From Pleomorphochaeta sp. (lineage in GTDB: Bacteria; Spirochaetota; Spirochaetia; Sphaerochaetales; Sphaerochaetaceae), in the NCBI GenBank assembly GCA_028532815.1, contig JAQQAS010000040.1:38838-102837 (forward strand): a stretch of DNA of 64,000 nucleotides, read 5' to 3'. The notes under the pieces are model-generated. The model was given only the letters and a program-made list of their open reading frames with translations. It searched no databases and was not told the origin of the DNA. Below are positions 36,008 to 43,558 of the stretch, in pieces; within the stretch, counting starts at the first letter, position 1; every line of letters begins with the position of its first letter. Made by a program: the position numbers and the translations under genes.

Positions 36008-36022
36008 AATTCTTAATGTTTA

Positions 36023-37036
36023 TTATTTAAACATTGACTCAAAATCAACTTCACCAGAAATTGCTTTTGCAATACCTTCTTCAACATTAGCTTTTGTTTG
36101 TGCTGAAATTTGGTCAGTATAAATAGGTTTAAAGATATCTTCTTTTATACCAGCTTCATGAACTTTACCACCATCTAAAGTACCATCAAAATATTTTTGA
36201 ACAGCCCAAGTATAGAAAGTTTGGAAATCGAATAATACAGATGCAACAACAGTTCCTGGAGCTATATCATTTTGGTTACTTGAGAAACCAACAAATTTAA
36301 CACCTTTTTCTTTTGCAGCTTGAATAGCGCCTAACCCTACTTGGTTTGCATAAACAAACAAAGTATCTGCACCATTATCAATCATTGTTTCAGCCATTTG
36401 TTTGCCTAAAGCAATATCATCCCAACTATTAGCATAAGATCTAGTTGCACTTGCACCACTTAAACCTCTCTCTTTAGCTAAATCAATTGAAACATTTTCA
36501 TAAACATCTAATAGTTTTTCCATAGCTTCATTTGGGAATCCACCAATTGTAGCAAATTGACCATTTTCAGATACTTCACCAGCTATTAAAGCTGCAACAT
36601 AACTTGCTTCATATTCTTTAGGGAAAATTGGGGATACATTAGGATAATCAGCTCTAAAACCATTAACAACACAGAAAGTTGAATCAGAATACTCTGCTGC
36701 AATCTTATTAGCAGCATCATCAAATTGAGTTCCTGCAGCCATGATTAAATCATAACCTCTTTCAGCATAGTTTCTAAAAGTTGATTCATAATCAGAAGCT
36801 TGAACATTTTCTAAATATTCCATCTTAGTTCCTAATTGCTCATTACACGCTACTAGACCAGCATAGTTTGTAGCATTCCAAGATTGGTCATTAATTGGAC
36901 CAGGTAGAATTAAAACAATCTTTAAATCACCAATACCTTTTTCATTAGAACTTTCTACACTTTCACTTTTACCTTGTGCAAAGATTCCAGTTAAAGCTAA
37001 ACTTGAAACCAACAATATTGTTAATAACTTTTTCAT
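36023..37036 (-). CDS. BMP/PnrA-family substrate-binding protein
   Basis: Binding protein of the basic-membrane-protein (Med/PnrA) family, which in spirochaetes binds purine nucleosides; some relatives bind sugars. The ATG at 37036 is preferred to the GTG one codon before, being six bases after AAGGAG. The 337 residues have a signal peptide (MKKLLTILLVSSLALTGIFA) without a lipobox Cys, so it is probably released into the periplasm, unlike the lipidated PnrA of Treponema pallidum. Family motifs are GPINDQSWNATNYAGL, FRNYAERGYDLIMAAGTQFDDAANKIAAEY and KGVKFVGFSSNQNDIAPGTVVASVLFD. First gene of the importer operon, behind a sigma-54 promoter. Confidence 0.93.
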   Translation of the reverse strand: MKKLLTILLVSSLALTGIFAQGKSESVESSNEKGIGDLKIVLILPGPINDQSWNATNYAGLVACNEQLGTKMEYLENVQASDYESTFRNYAERGYDLIMAAGTQFDDAANKIAAEYSDSTFCVVNGFRADYPNVSPIFPKEYEASYVAALIAGEVSENGQFATIGGFPNEAMEKLLDVYENVSIDLAKERGLSGASATRSYANSWDDIALGKQMAETMIDNGADTLFVYANQVGLGAIQAAKEKGVKFVGFSSNQNDIAPGTVVASVLFDFQTFYTWAVQKYFDGTLDGGKVHEAGIKEDIFKPIYTDQISAQTKANVEEGIAKAISGEVDFESMFK

Positions 37037-37197
37037 CACTCTCTCCTTAATAATTGTTATTACTTTATTTATATATCATTTGACTAAAAAATATATTACT
37101 AATACCTTATATTTTTCCTCTATTTAAATTATTAAATTAACCTCCAAATTTAAATTAAATATTTTAACTATAATTCTATAACTTCTATCTTTTACAT

Positions 37198-37214
37198 AGC
37201 ATTTTTTGTGCCAA
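37198..37214 (-). promoter_or_regulatory. Sigma-54 (-24/-12) promoter of the BMP importer operon
   Basis: On the minus strand the site reads TTGGCACAAAAAATGCT. The -24 GG and -12 GC are separated exactly as in the consensus (TGGCAC-N5-TTGC), with only the first T of TTGC changed to A. Transcription would start near 37187, leaving a leader of about 150 bases. An NtrC-type activator is encoded next to it. Confidence 0.8.
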
Positions 37215-37290
37215 TTTTTTAAAAAACCGAATTATTTATTATAGTGTAATGAATTAATAAAAAATATTTTAGTTGTTAAAATGATTTATA

Positions 37291-37299
37291 TGGTATACA
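37291..37299 (+). promoter_or_regulatory. Extended -10 promoter of the response-regulator/kinase operon
   Basis: TG-G-TATACA with TTGTTA 15 bp upstream of the -10. Its start point (about 37306) falls within the activator-binding dyad, so binding of the regulator would be expected to repress its own gene. Confidence 0.4.
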
Positions 37300-37352
37300 A
37301 TTGTCCTAAAATAGTACACTTGATGTTCAAAAGTGTCCTAAGAAAGACAATT
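37299..37352. promoter_or_regulatory. Candidate upstream activator sites (enhancer) for the NtrC-type regulator
   Basis: Two imperfect palindromes, TGTCCTAAAATAGTACA (37302-37318) and TGTCCTAAGAAAGACA (37334-37349), have centres about 31-32 bp apart, three helical turns. They sit within a larger dyad: outer arms AATTGTC/GACAATT (37299-37305, 37346-37352) and inner arms ACACTT/AAGTGT. The dyad lies about 90-140 bp upstream of the -24 element, the usual enhancer distance. Binding by the adjacent regulator is inference. Confidence 0.65.
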
Positions 37353-37379
37353 AATGAGTACAAAAAGAGGTAGAAGAAC

Positions 37380-38714
37380 ATGCATATTTTATTAATAGAT
37401 GACAATCAACAACTCTTCGAAGTATTAAAAGACAATTTTTCCTTTGTTGGTCATTATCTTTTTTATGCACCAAATACTAAAAGTGCATTTGAAGTTTTAA
37501 AAAAAGAAGAAATATGTATGATTTTACTAGATGTAAGACTTGGTGAAGAAAATGGTGTTAAAACTTTAGAAAAAATTAAGAAAACATACCCCAATATTCC
37601 GGTAATAATGATTACAGGATATGCAACTGTTGAAGCTGCAGTAAAAGCTATGAAACTTGGAGCATTCGACTTTGTAAAAAAACCAATAGACTTTAACACA
37701 TTATGTACAAGAATTGATTCTGCAACTCAGAAAATGAAATATAAAAAAGAGAATGAGAAATTAAAAAATAAACTTAAAGCAGAAAATCCAATTTTAAAAA
37801 GTAAAAATTTTGAATTCTCAAATGTTTTAAACAGAGCAAAAAAACTTGCACTATCAGATATATCAATTTTAATTATTGGAGAAAATGGTAGTGGTAAAGA
37901 ATTATTAGCTGATTATATCTATAGAAACTCTAACAGAATAAGTGAAAAATTTATTAAAATAAATTGTGCAGCTTTTCCTGAATCTTTATTAGACAACGAA
38001 CTCTTTGGTCACGAAAAAGGTGCTTATACTGGTGCAGAAAGTGAATATATAGGCGTATTCGAGCAAGCAGATAATGGAACTCTTCTTTTAGATGAAATTG
38101 GAGATATGCCAACGACACTACAAGCTAAGATTTTACGAGTAATTCAGAACCAAGAAGTTAGAAAAATTGGAAGCAAGGTTACTAAAAAAATAAATGTTAG
38201 ATTTATTGCAGCTACAAATAAAAATTTGTTAGAAATGGTTGAAGAAGGCTCTTTTAGAGAAGATTTATTCTATAGACTAAATGGGGGGTTATTGAAAATA
38301 CCACCTCTTAGAAATAGAAAAGAAGATTTTGATGATTTAATAGATTCATTATTAACTGAAATTAGCGAAAATACTAAAAGAGAAAAGAAAAGTTTATCTA
38401 AGCAAGTTAAACAAATCTTTTTAAGCTATAAATGGCCAGGGAATATTAGAGAACTTAAAAATGCCTTGTTATACAGTAGTACTATTTCACAAGATAATGA
38501 AATACAAATCGAAGATTTACCTCCTAGTTTTGAATTATATGGGTCAAAGAATCAAAGCAATTTAAGTATCATTCAACAAAGAGAAAAGGAATTAATAAAA
38601 AAAGTTTTATTAAGAAACAATAACAATAAAACAGAGAGTGCAAAATTTTTAAAAATGAGCAGGAACACTCTCTATTTAAAATTGAAAAAATACGGAATAA
38701 ATATTGATGAATGA
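37380..38714 (+). CDS. NtrC-family sigma-54-dependent response regulator
   Basis: Three-domain activator of 444 residues. Receiver domain 1-118 with the acidic pocket IDDN, phosphoacceptor Asp51 (ILLDVRLGEENG), Thr/Ala switch region MITGYAT and Lys101. AAA+ domain about 140-375 with Walker A GENGSGKE (167-174), the sigma-54-contacting GAYTGA loop (214-219, a natural variant of GAFTGA), Walker B TLLLDEIGDM and the arginine-finger region NVRFIAATNKNL. The C-terminal Fis-type HTH (ESAKFLKMSRNTLYLKLKKYGI) is intact. RBS AGAGG precedes the ATG. It overlaps the kinase gene by eight bases and should be phosphorylated by it. Its target is very probably the divergent sigma-54 promoter. Confidence 0.96.
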   Translation: MHILLIDDNQQLFEVLKDNFSFVGHYLFYAPNTKSAFEVLKKEEICMILLDVRLGEENGVKTLEKIKKTYPNIPVIMITGYATVEAAVKAMKLGAFDFVKKPIDFNTLCTRIDSATQKMKYKKENEKLKNKLKAENPILKSKNFEFSNVLNRAKKLALSDISILIIGENGSGKELLADYIYRNSNRISEKFIKINCAAFPESLLDNELFGHEKGAYTGAESEYIGVFEQADNGTLLLDEIGDMPTTLQAKILRVIQNQEVRKIGSKVTKKINVRFIAATNKNLLEMVEEGSFREDLFYRLNGGLLKIPPLRNRKEDFDDLIDSLLTEISENTKREKKSLSKQVKQIFLSYKWPGNIRELKNALLYSSTISQDNEIQIEDLPPSFELYGSKNQSNLSIIQQREKELIKKVLLRNNNNKTESAKFLKMSRNTLYLKLKKYGINIDE

Positions 38715-40557
38715 TAATCTAGTAGAATTGAGAAATATCTCTTTAAACTATAATGAAGTTAAAGCTTTAGATAATACAAATATTACCTTTAAAAAGAGCA
38801 GTATCCATGCTCTAATTGGTGAGCATGGTGCCGGAAAATCAAGTATAGGGCTTATTCTCTCTGGCCTTCAAAAACCAACCTCTGGTGAAATTATTATAAA
38901 AAACAAAAGCTATTCTTATTTAAAACCTAAAGTTGCCTTATCTCATAACATTCAATTCGTTCATCAACAATTTTTACTTAATCCTTATTTTAGCGTAGCA
39001 GAGAATCTTTTTTATTGGGATAAAAAAGCCCCTTTCTTTTCATTAAGCTTACCAAAAAAAATTCAAGAAATTGCAAAAGAATATTTAAACAGTTTAGGTT
39101 TTGATATCGATGTAACTAAAATTACTAAAAACTTAACATTATCAGAAAAAGCTCTTCTTGCAATACTCATCAAAATCAAAAACAATCCTAAAATTATTAT
39201 ATTAGATGAATCTTTAGACAAAATATCTGTTGAATATTATTCAAAACTAAAAAAAATACTATCTTCTCTTAGATCAAATGGTTCATCAATTATAATAATG
39301 ACCCACAAAATTGATAGAGTTTATGATATAGCAGATAAAATATCTATAATTAGAAATGGTAAAAACATTTTAACTGAAAATATACAAAGTCTTGGAAAAA
39401 TGCAAATTATTAAAATGGCATATACACATTTTACTGAAACTCCAATATCAAATACACATGAAGATTCCTTTTATCATCTAATTAAATACAATGAAGCTAT
39501 CTTAGAAAATTTACCTGTTAATTTGATTGTTTTAAACAATGATGGAATATTGAAACTAATAAACAAATATTTCTTAAATAATTTTAAAATAGATTCAACA
39601 CAATACTTAGAAAAAAATTGTGAATTATTATTAGAAAAAACAATAAAAACAACTAAAAATATAATTCTCAACCAAGTAACAAAGGAAAATGAAAATACAA
39701 TTTTCCACCTATCTATTTGTATAAATAATATTAAAGGAATATATAATATTCACTATTCTCCAATTTATGATAATAAACAAAAAATTGGTGCAATGGTTAT
39801 TTTATATGATATAACTGAATACGACTCTCTTCAAAGAGATACCCAACTATCTGAAAAATTATCCTCTGTTGGGTTATTATCTGCAGGAGTAGCACATGAA
39901 ATAAATAATCCTCTTGAGATAATTAGTAACTATCTAACTAATATAAAATTTAGATACAATGACCCCGATCTACTAAAAATTGTTAATAAATTAACAAAAC
40001 AGGTAAACTATATTACTAAGATAGTTAGCAATTTACAAAACTTTTCTAATTTAGAAAAAGTTGCAGCTGAAAATACTAATATTAATGAATTAATCAAAGA
40101 AATGATTGATCTTCTCAAATTAAATGCGAAATTAAAGAATATAAAAATTGTTTTTACTGAGCTGAGTGAAAACAACATAGCTTACATAAATGAAAATGAG
40201 CTTAAACAAGCTATTCTAAATATATTAAAAAATAGCTTTGAATCTATAAAACAGGATGGAGAAATTGAAATTATTATAAATAAAATTGATATCTACGGCG
40301 TTAGTAATATAGAACTACAAATAAAAGATACAGGAAAAGGCATTGATGAAAGTAAAGATTATTTTACTCCTTTTTTCTCTACAAAATCTAACAATGGTAC
40401 AAACACCGGTCTTGGTCTCTCCTTGGTTTATGGAATCATAACAAAATATGAAGGCACTATTTCTATTAATAACAGGACAGATAAAAAAGAAGGTTGTGTT
40501 ATTAAAATTACCTTTCCAATTATCTCAGAATTATTAACAATCGACTCTAACTTATAA
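38707..40557 (+). CDS. Soluble histidine kinase with an N-terminal ABC-ATPase domain and a PAS domain
   Basis: 616 residues with an unusual architecture. Residues 1-235 form an ABC cassette: Walker A GEHGAGKSS (38-46), Q-loop region VHQQF (85-89), SVAEN (96-100), Walker B IIILDES with Glu168, and H-loop THK with His200. The signature is degenerate: LTLSEKA (143-149) where the neighbouring importer ATPase has LTVGEQQ. Residues about 258-373 look like a PAS domain. Residues 383-605 are an NtrB-like kinase: H-box AGVAHEINNPLEII with His397, N-box ILNILKNSFESI, G1 DTGKGID, F-box FFSTK and G2 TGLGLSLVYG. No membrane helix is seen. The ATG at 38707 overlaps the regulator gene by eight bases; a TTG one codon earlier is less likely. 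It probably senses the state or substrate of the adjacent importer. Confidence 0.93.
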   Translation: MNDNLVELRNISLNYNEVKALDNTNITFKKSSIHALIGEHGAGKSSIGLILSGLQKPTSGEIIIKNKSYSYLKPKVALSHNIQFVHQQFLLNPYFSVAENLFYWDKKAPFFSLSLPKKIQEIAKEYLNSLGFDIDVTKITKNLTLSEKALLAILIKIKNNPKIIILDESLDKISVEYYSKLKKILSSLRSNGSSIIIMTHKIDRVYDIADKISIIRNGKNILTENIQSLGKMQIIKMAYTHFTETPISNTHEDSFYHLIKYNEAILENLPVNLIVLNNDGILKLINKYFLNNFKIDSTQYLEKNCELLLEKTIKTTKNIILNQVTKENENTIFHLSICINNIKGIYNIHYSPIYDNKQKIGAMVILYDITEYDSLQRDTQLSEKLSSVGLLSAGVAHEINNPLEIISNYLTNIKFRYNDPDLLKIVNKLTKQVNYITKIVSNLQNFSNLEKVAAENTNINELIKEMIDLLKLNAKLKNIKIVFTELSENNIAYINENELKQAILNILKNSFESIKQDGEIEIIINKIDIYGVSNIELQIKDTGKGIDESKDYFTPFFSTKSNNGTNTGLGLSLVYGIITKYEGTISINNRTDKKEGCVIKITFPIISELLTIDSNL

Positions 40558-40618
40558 CTTATTGCCTTTGAATTTTAATTAAAATCACTCAAAGTGTAAA
40601 AAAAGAATAGGATAAATT

Positions 40619-40795
40619 GAAATCTTAGGTGCAGCACTTTTAGTTTTTGCAATATTTATTGCAACACATTAACCTTTAAAAAAAGTAGTTGGGGTTGCAT
40701 TAGGTATTTCAAGTGATAAATTCAAGTGATACCTTGCTGTTCCTGTTTTTTTATTTGACAATTGACTATTTAGAGGTTATCCTAACAACAAATAA
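40619..40795 (+). pseudogene. Possible remnant of a membrane-protein gene
   Basis: One frame reads EILGAALLVFAIFIATH, stop, PLKKVVGVALGISSDKFK, stop, YLAVPVFLFDN, stop. Three hydrophobic or amphipathic blocks stay in register across three stop codons with no start or ribosome binding site. It looks like a decayed coding sequence, but the length is short and chance cannot be excluded. A 13-bp tandem repeat of TTCAAGTGATA (40708-40718 and 40721-40731) lies within it, as does the -35 of the next gene. Confidence 0.3.
40755..40783 (+). promoter_or_regulatory. Promoter of the UgpC/MsmK-type ATPase gene
   Basis: TTGACA (40755-40760), 17-bp spacer, TATCCT (40778-40783), 33 bases before the start codon, with ribosome binding site TAGGAGC. 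Confidence 0.6.
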
Positions 40796-40815
40796 AATAA
40801 ATATAGGAGCTATAT

Positions 40816-41910
40816 ATGGCAACTGTAAATCTAAAAAACATCTGTAAAATCTACGATGGAAATGTTAAAGCTGTTGATAATGTTAACATTGATATCGAAG
40901 ACAGAGAGTTTGTAGTCCTAGTTGGACCTTCCGGATGTGGTAAATCTACCACTTTAAGAATGATTGCTGGTTTAGAAGACATTACTTCTGGTGAATTATT
41001 AATTGATGATAAATTAGTTAATGATGTACCACCTAAAGATAGAGATATCGCAATGGTATTCCAAAACTATGCATTATATCCTCACATGACTGTTTATGAT
41101 AACATGGCATTTGGTCTAAAAATTCGTAAATTTGACAAAGCAGAAATCGATCAAAGAGTTCGTGAAGCTGCAAAAATTCTTGACATTGAAGAACTATTAG
41201 ACAGAAAACCAAAAGCATTATCAGGTGGTCAAAGACAACGTGTAGCTGTAGGTCGTGCTATTGTTCGTCAACCTAAAGTATTCCTTTTCGACGAACCTTT
41301 ATCAAACCTTGATGCTAAATTACGTGTTCAAATGAGAGCTGAAATTTCTGGCTTACACCACAGATTACAAGCTACAATGATTTATGTTACTCACGACCAA
41401 GTTGAAGCTTTAACTATGGCTGATAAGATTGTTGTAATGAAATTTGGTGTTATCCAACAAATTGGTAAACCTCTAGAATTATACAATGAACCTGTTAATA
41501 AGTTTGTTGCTGGTTTCATTGGTTCTCCACCTATGAACTTCATCGAAACAAAAGTTGAAGCTGAAGGTGATAACATTTTTGTAAATGAAGGAACATTCAA
41601 ACTTCAAGTTCTTCCAGAACAAGCAAAATTATTAAAGAGCTATGTTGGTAAATCAGTTACTTTTGGTATTCGTCCAGAAGATGTTCAATACAGTGAAAAA
41701 GCAATTGATGGTAAAACTTTAGTTGGTAGTGTATCAGTTGTTGAACCTTTGGGTAGTGAAACTCACGTTTATGTTTCTACTTCTAAAGCTCAAGTAATTG
41801 GTAAAATTGCTCCAGAATATGAAGTAAAACCAGATCAAAAAGTTGCTCTAATCGCATTAATGGAAAAAGCTAAGTTCTTTGACATGGAAAGCGAATTAGC
41901 AATTAACTAG
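40816..41910 (+). CDS. ugpC: Sugar ABC transporter ATPase, UgpC/MsmK/MalK type
   Basis: 364-residue ATPase that energises carbohydrate importers of the CUT1 class. The cassette is canonical: GPSGCGKSTTLRMIAGLE, Q-loop MVFQNYALYPHMTVYDNMAFGLK, LSGGQRQRVAVGRAIVRQPKVFLFDEPLSNLDAKLR and YVTHDQVEALTMADKIVVM. From about residue 235 a TOBE/OB regulatory region follows (AGFIGSPPMNFIE, FGIRPEDVQYSEKA). It is alone, with its own promoter and terminator and no permease or binding protein. That pattern is typical of a shared ATPase serving several sugar importers encoded elsewhere. Codon use is of the highly expressed type, like oppA. Confidence 0.95.
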   Translation: MATVNLKNICKIYDGNVKAVDNVNIDIEDREFVVLVGPSGCGKSTTLRMIAGLEDITSGELLIDDKLVNDVPPKDRDIAMVFQNYALYPHMTVYDNMAFGLKIRKFDKAEIDQRVREAAKILDIEELLDRKPKALSGGQRQRVAVGRAIVRQPKVFLFDEPLSNLDAKLRVQMRAEISGLHHRLQATMIYVTHDQVEALTMADKIVVMKFGVIQQIGKPLELYNEPVNKFVAGFIGSPPMNFIETKVEAEGDNIFVNEGTFKLQVLPEQAKLLKSYVGKSVTFGIRPEDVQYSEKAIDGKTLVGSVSVVEPLGSETHVYVSTSKAQVIGKIAPEYEVKPDQKVALIALMEKAKFFDMESELAIN

Positions 41911-41927
41911 TTCTATCAAACTATACA

Positions 41928-41957
41928 AAAAAGGCTGTTCAAACGAACAGCCTTTTT
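41928..41957. terminator. Bidirectional terminator between ugpC and the aspartokinase gene
   Basis: A perfect 13-bp stem (41928-41940 with 41945-41957) with loop AAAC has A and T tracts on its two sides, so it works for both converging genes. Confidence 0.92.
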
Positions 41958-41975
41958 ATATTTAATCTTTTATTA

Positions 41976-43274
41976 TTAAAAAAGTGATTTAAAAATTACT
42001 TCAACAGATTTTTTCGCCTTATCTTCATCAACAACTAAGAAAAAAGCAAGAGAACTAGCACCTACAACACTTTGATAAACTTTGATATCATTATCATAAA
42101 GAGCATCTAAACTTTTCTTATAATTTAATAAATCGTCATTAATTTCTTGTCCAACAACACCAACAATAGATAAATCAGAAACAAATGTAATTTCCTCAAA
42201 TTGGAATTCTGAAATTAATCTTTCTTTAAGCAATTTAAGATTTTTATCACTTATTGAGTTTTTTTCAAATAATAGTGAAAAAGTATCAACACCTTGTACA
42301 GAATACATAGGATTTATACCATAAGTTCTTAAAACAGAATGAATTGTATTAACCATACCGGGGGCCTTAGTTAACATAAGTTTTCTACAAGATAATTTTG
42401 TATATGTTCCAATTTGAGATACTCCAATTGGACCATTACTATCTTTATTTGAAACAATCATTGTTCCTTTAGCTGTACTATCATTTGTATTTTTAATATT
42501 TATTGGAATACCCGCTTTCATAACAGGAGCGATAGCATCTGCATGGAACACGCTAGCACCTAATGCGGATAACTCTCTAACTTCTTTATAAGTCATAGTT
42601 TCAATTGGGTATGCACTCTTAATAAATCTAGGATCAGCATTATAACAACCTGCAACATCAGTCCAGTTTTCATAGACTTCTGCATTCATTGCTTTAGAAA
42701 GAATTGCACCACTAATATCTGAGCCACCTCTTGAGAAAGTAGTCACTACATGGTTTTTATTTCTTCCATAAAATCCTGGAATTATGTATTTTTTAGATTT
42801 ATCAAGCTTTGAGTCAATCAATGACCAAGTCTCATCATCAACTGTTCCATCTTCATTTATAACTATTATCTCTGTTGCATCGATAAATTCATATCCGAAA
42901 TATTTTGCAACTAAAATAGCATTTAGGTATTCACCTCTAGATGCAGCATAATTTTCTCCAGCATTAGAATTAATTTTCTCTTTAACTTCTTTTAAAGCTT
43001 CTTTAAAAAATGCTGTATCAAGATTTAAATCTTCTAAAATTTCGATAAATCTTTTTTCAATTTGTGAAAAGGAATTATCACAAGAACCACTCTCTTTTAC
43101 TTCTTTACAACAAGAATATAATAGATCTGTTACTTTAACATCAGAACTATCTCTCTTTCCTGGAGCGGATACAACAATTACTTGTCTTCTAGAATCAGAC
43201 TCAACTATTGATTTTACCTTAGCTAATTGATTAGCACTTGCAACTGAACTTCCACCAAATTTACAAACAATCAT
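41976..43274 (-). CDS. lysC: Aspartate kinase (aspartokinase)
   Basis: Phosphorylates aspartate at the head of the lysine/threonine/methionine/diaminopimelate pathway. 432 residues: the N-terminal kinase domain has KFGGSSVAS, VVSAPGKRDSSDVKVTDLL, SRGEYLNAILVAKYFG and TTFSRGGSDISGAILSKAMNAEVYENWTDVAGC. The C-terminal part (about 300-432) holds two ACT-like regulatory domains (KLMLTKAPGMVNTIHSVLRTYGINPMYSVQGVDTFSLLFE, then VSDLSIVGVVGQEINDDLLNYKKSLDALYDNDIKVYQSVVGASSLAFFLV). It is therefore probably feedback-inhibited. RBS AGGAAAAAGATT. It is monocistronic behind a structured leader with an intrinsic terminator, described separately. Confidence 0.95.
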   Translation of the reverse strand: MIVCKFGGSSVASANQLAKVKSIVESDSRRQVIVVSAPGKRDSSDVKVTDLLYSCCKEVKESGSCDNSFSQIEKRFIEILEDLNLDTAFFKEALKEVKEKINSNAGENYAASRGEYLNAILVAKYFGYEFIDATEIIVINEDGTVDDETWSLIDSKLDKSKKYIIPGFYGRNKNHVVTTFSRGGSDISGAILSKAMNAEVYENWTDVAGCYNADPRFIKSAYPIETMTYKEVRELSALGASVFHADAIAPVMKAGIPINIKNTNDSTAKGTMIVSNKDSNGPIGVSQIGTYTKLSCRKLMLTKAPGMVNTIHSVLRTYGINPMYSVQGVDTFSLLFEKNSISDKNLKLLKERLISEFQFEEITFVSDLSIVGVVGQEINDDLLNYKKSLDALYDNDIKVYQSVVGASSLAFFLVVDEDKAKKSVEVIFKSLF

Positions 43275-43342
43275 AATCTTTTTCCTATTATTAATTTTGA
43301 TTAACTATACATTTAGATTAAAATTTCATCAAGATAAAGAAC

Positions 43343-43377
43343 AAAAAATAAGGGGAGAGCCCTCTAAAACTCTCCCC
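43343..43377 (-). terminator. Leader terminator before the aspartokinase gene
   Basis: Stem GGGGAGAG/CTCTCCCC (43377-43370 with 43359-43352) with a 10-base loop, followed on the minus strand by TTATTTTTT. It lies about 70 bases before the aspartokinase start and downstream of a promoter, so it can act as an attenuator. It would also stop readthrough from nrdD. Confidence 0.85.
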
Positions 43378-43380
43378 AAT

Positions 43381-43480
43381 GGAATATGTTAACTATTTGG
43401 AGACCTAACGTTCTATAAGTTTACCTTATAGATTCCATGATTTGTTTCATAATGAAACACAAAGACATAATCTTTAGTAC
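43381..43480 (-). ncRNA. Structured 5' leader of the aspartokinase mRNA (candidate attenuator or riboswitch)
   Basis: Between the promoter and terminator the minus-strand RNA folds into hairpins AAAGA/TCTTT, GTTTCA/TGAAAC and CTATAAG/CTTATAG. The outer stem ATGGAAT/ATTCCAT closes a multiloop. TCTCC near 43402-43398 can pair with the 5' arm of the terminator (GGAGA), a possible antiterminator. It also holds a 15-codon ORF (43468-43421, peptide MSLCFIMKQIMESIR), rich in Met and Ile, end products of this pathway. I could not match it to a known lysine or SAM riboswitch consensus. Confidence 0.45.
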
Positions 43481-43484
43481 CTAT

Positions 43485-43513
43485 ATGATAAGGCAACATT
43501 GTAAATAAGGCAA
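43485..43513 (-). promoter_or_regulatory. Promoter of the aspartokinase leader
   Basis: On the minus strand TTGCCT (43513-43508), 17 bp, TATCAT (43490-43485). Transcription would start near 43478, giving a leader of about 200 bases that contains the terminator. Confidence 0.55.
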
Positions 43514-43558
43514 GAAATATTTTTTTTAATACTCATTACCATGTTATAATATTTACAC

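Noticed and set aside
40619..40795. Stop-codon recoding (UGA read as an amino acid) in the 40.6-40.8 kb frame
   Set aside because: One of the stops is TAA, there is no start or ribosome binding site, and TGA ends normal genes in this window (for example the response regulator).
43381..43480. Lysine (L-box) or SAM riboswitch before aspartokinase
   Set aside because: Conserved core sequences of these riboswitches could not be found; kept only as an unclassified structured leader.
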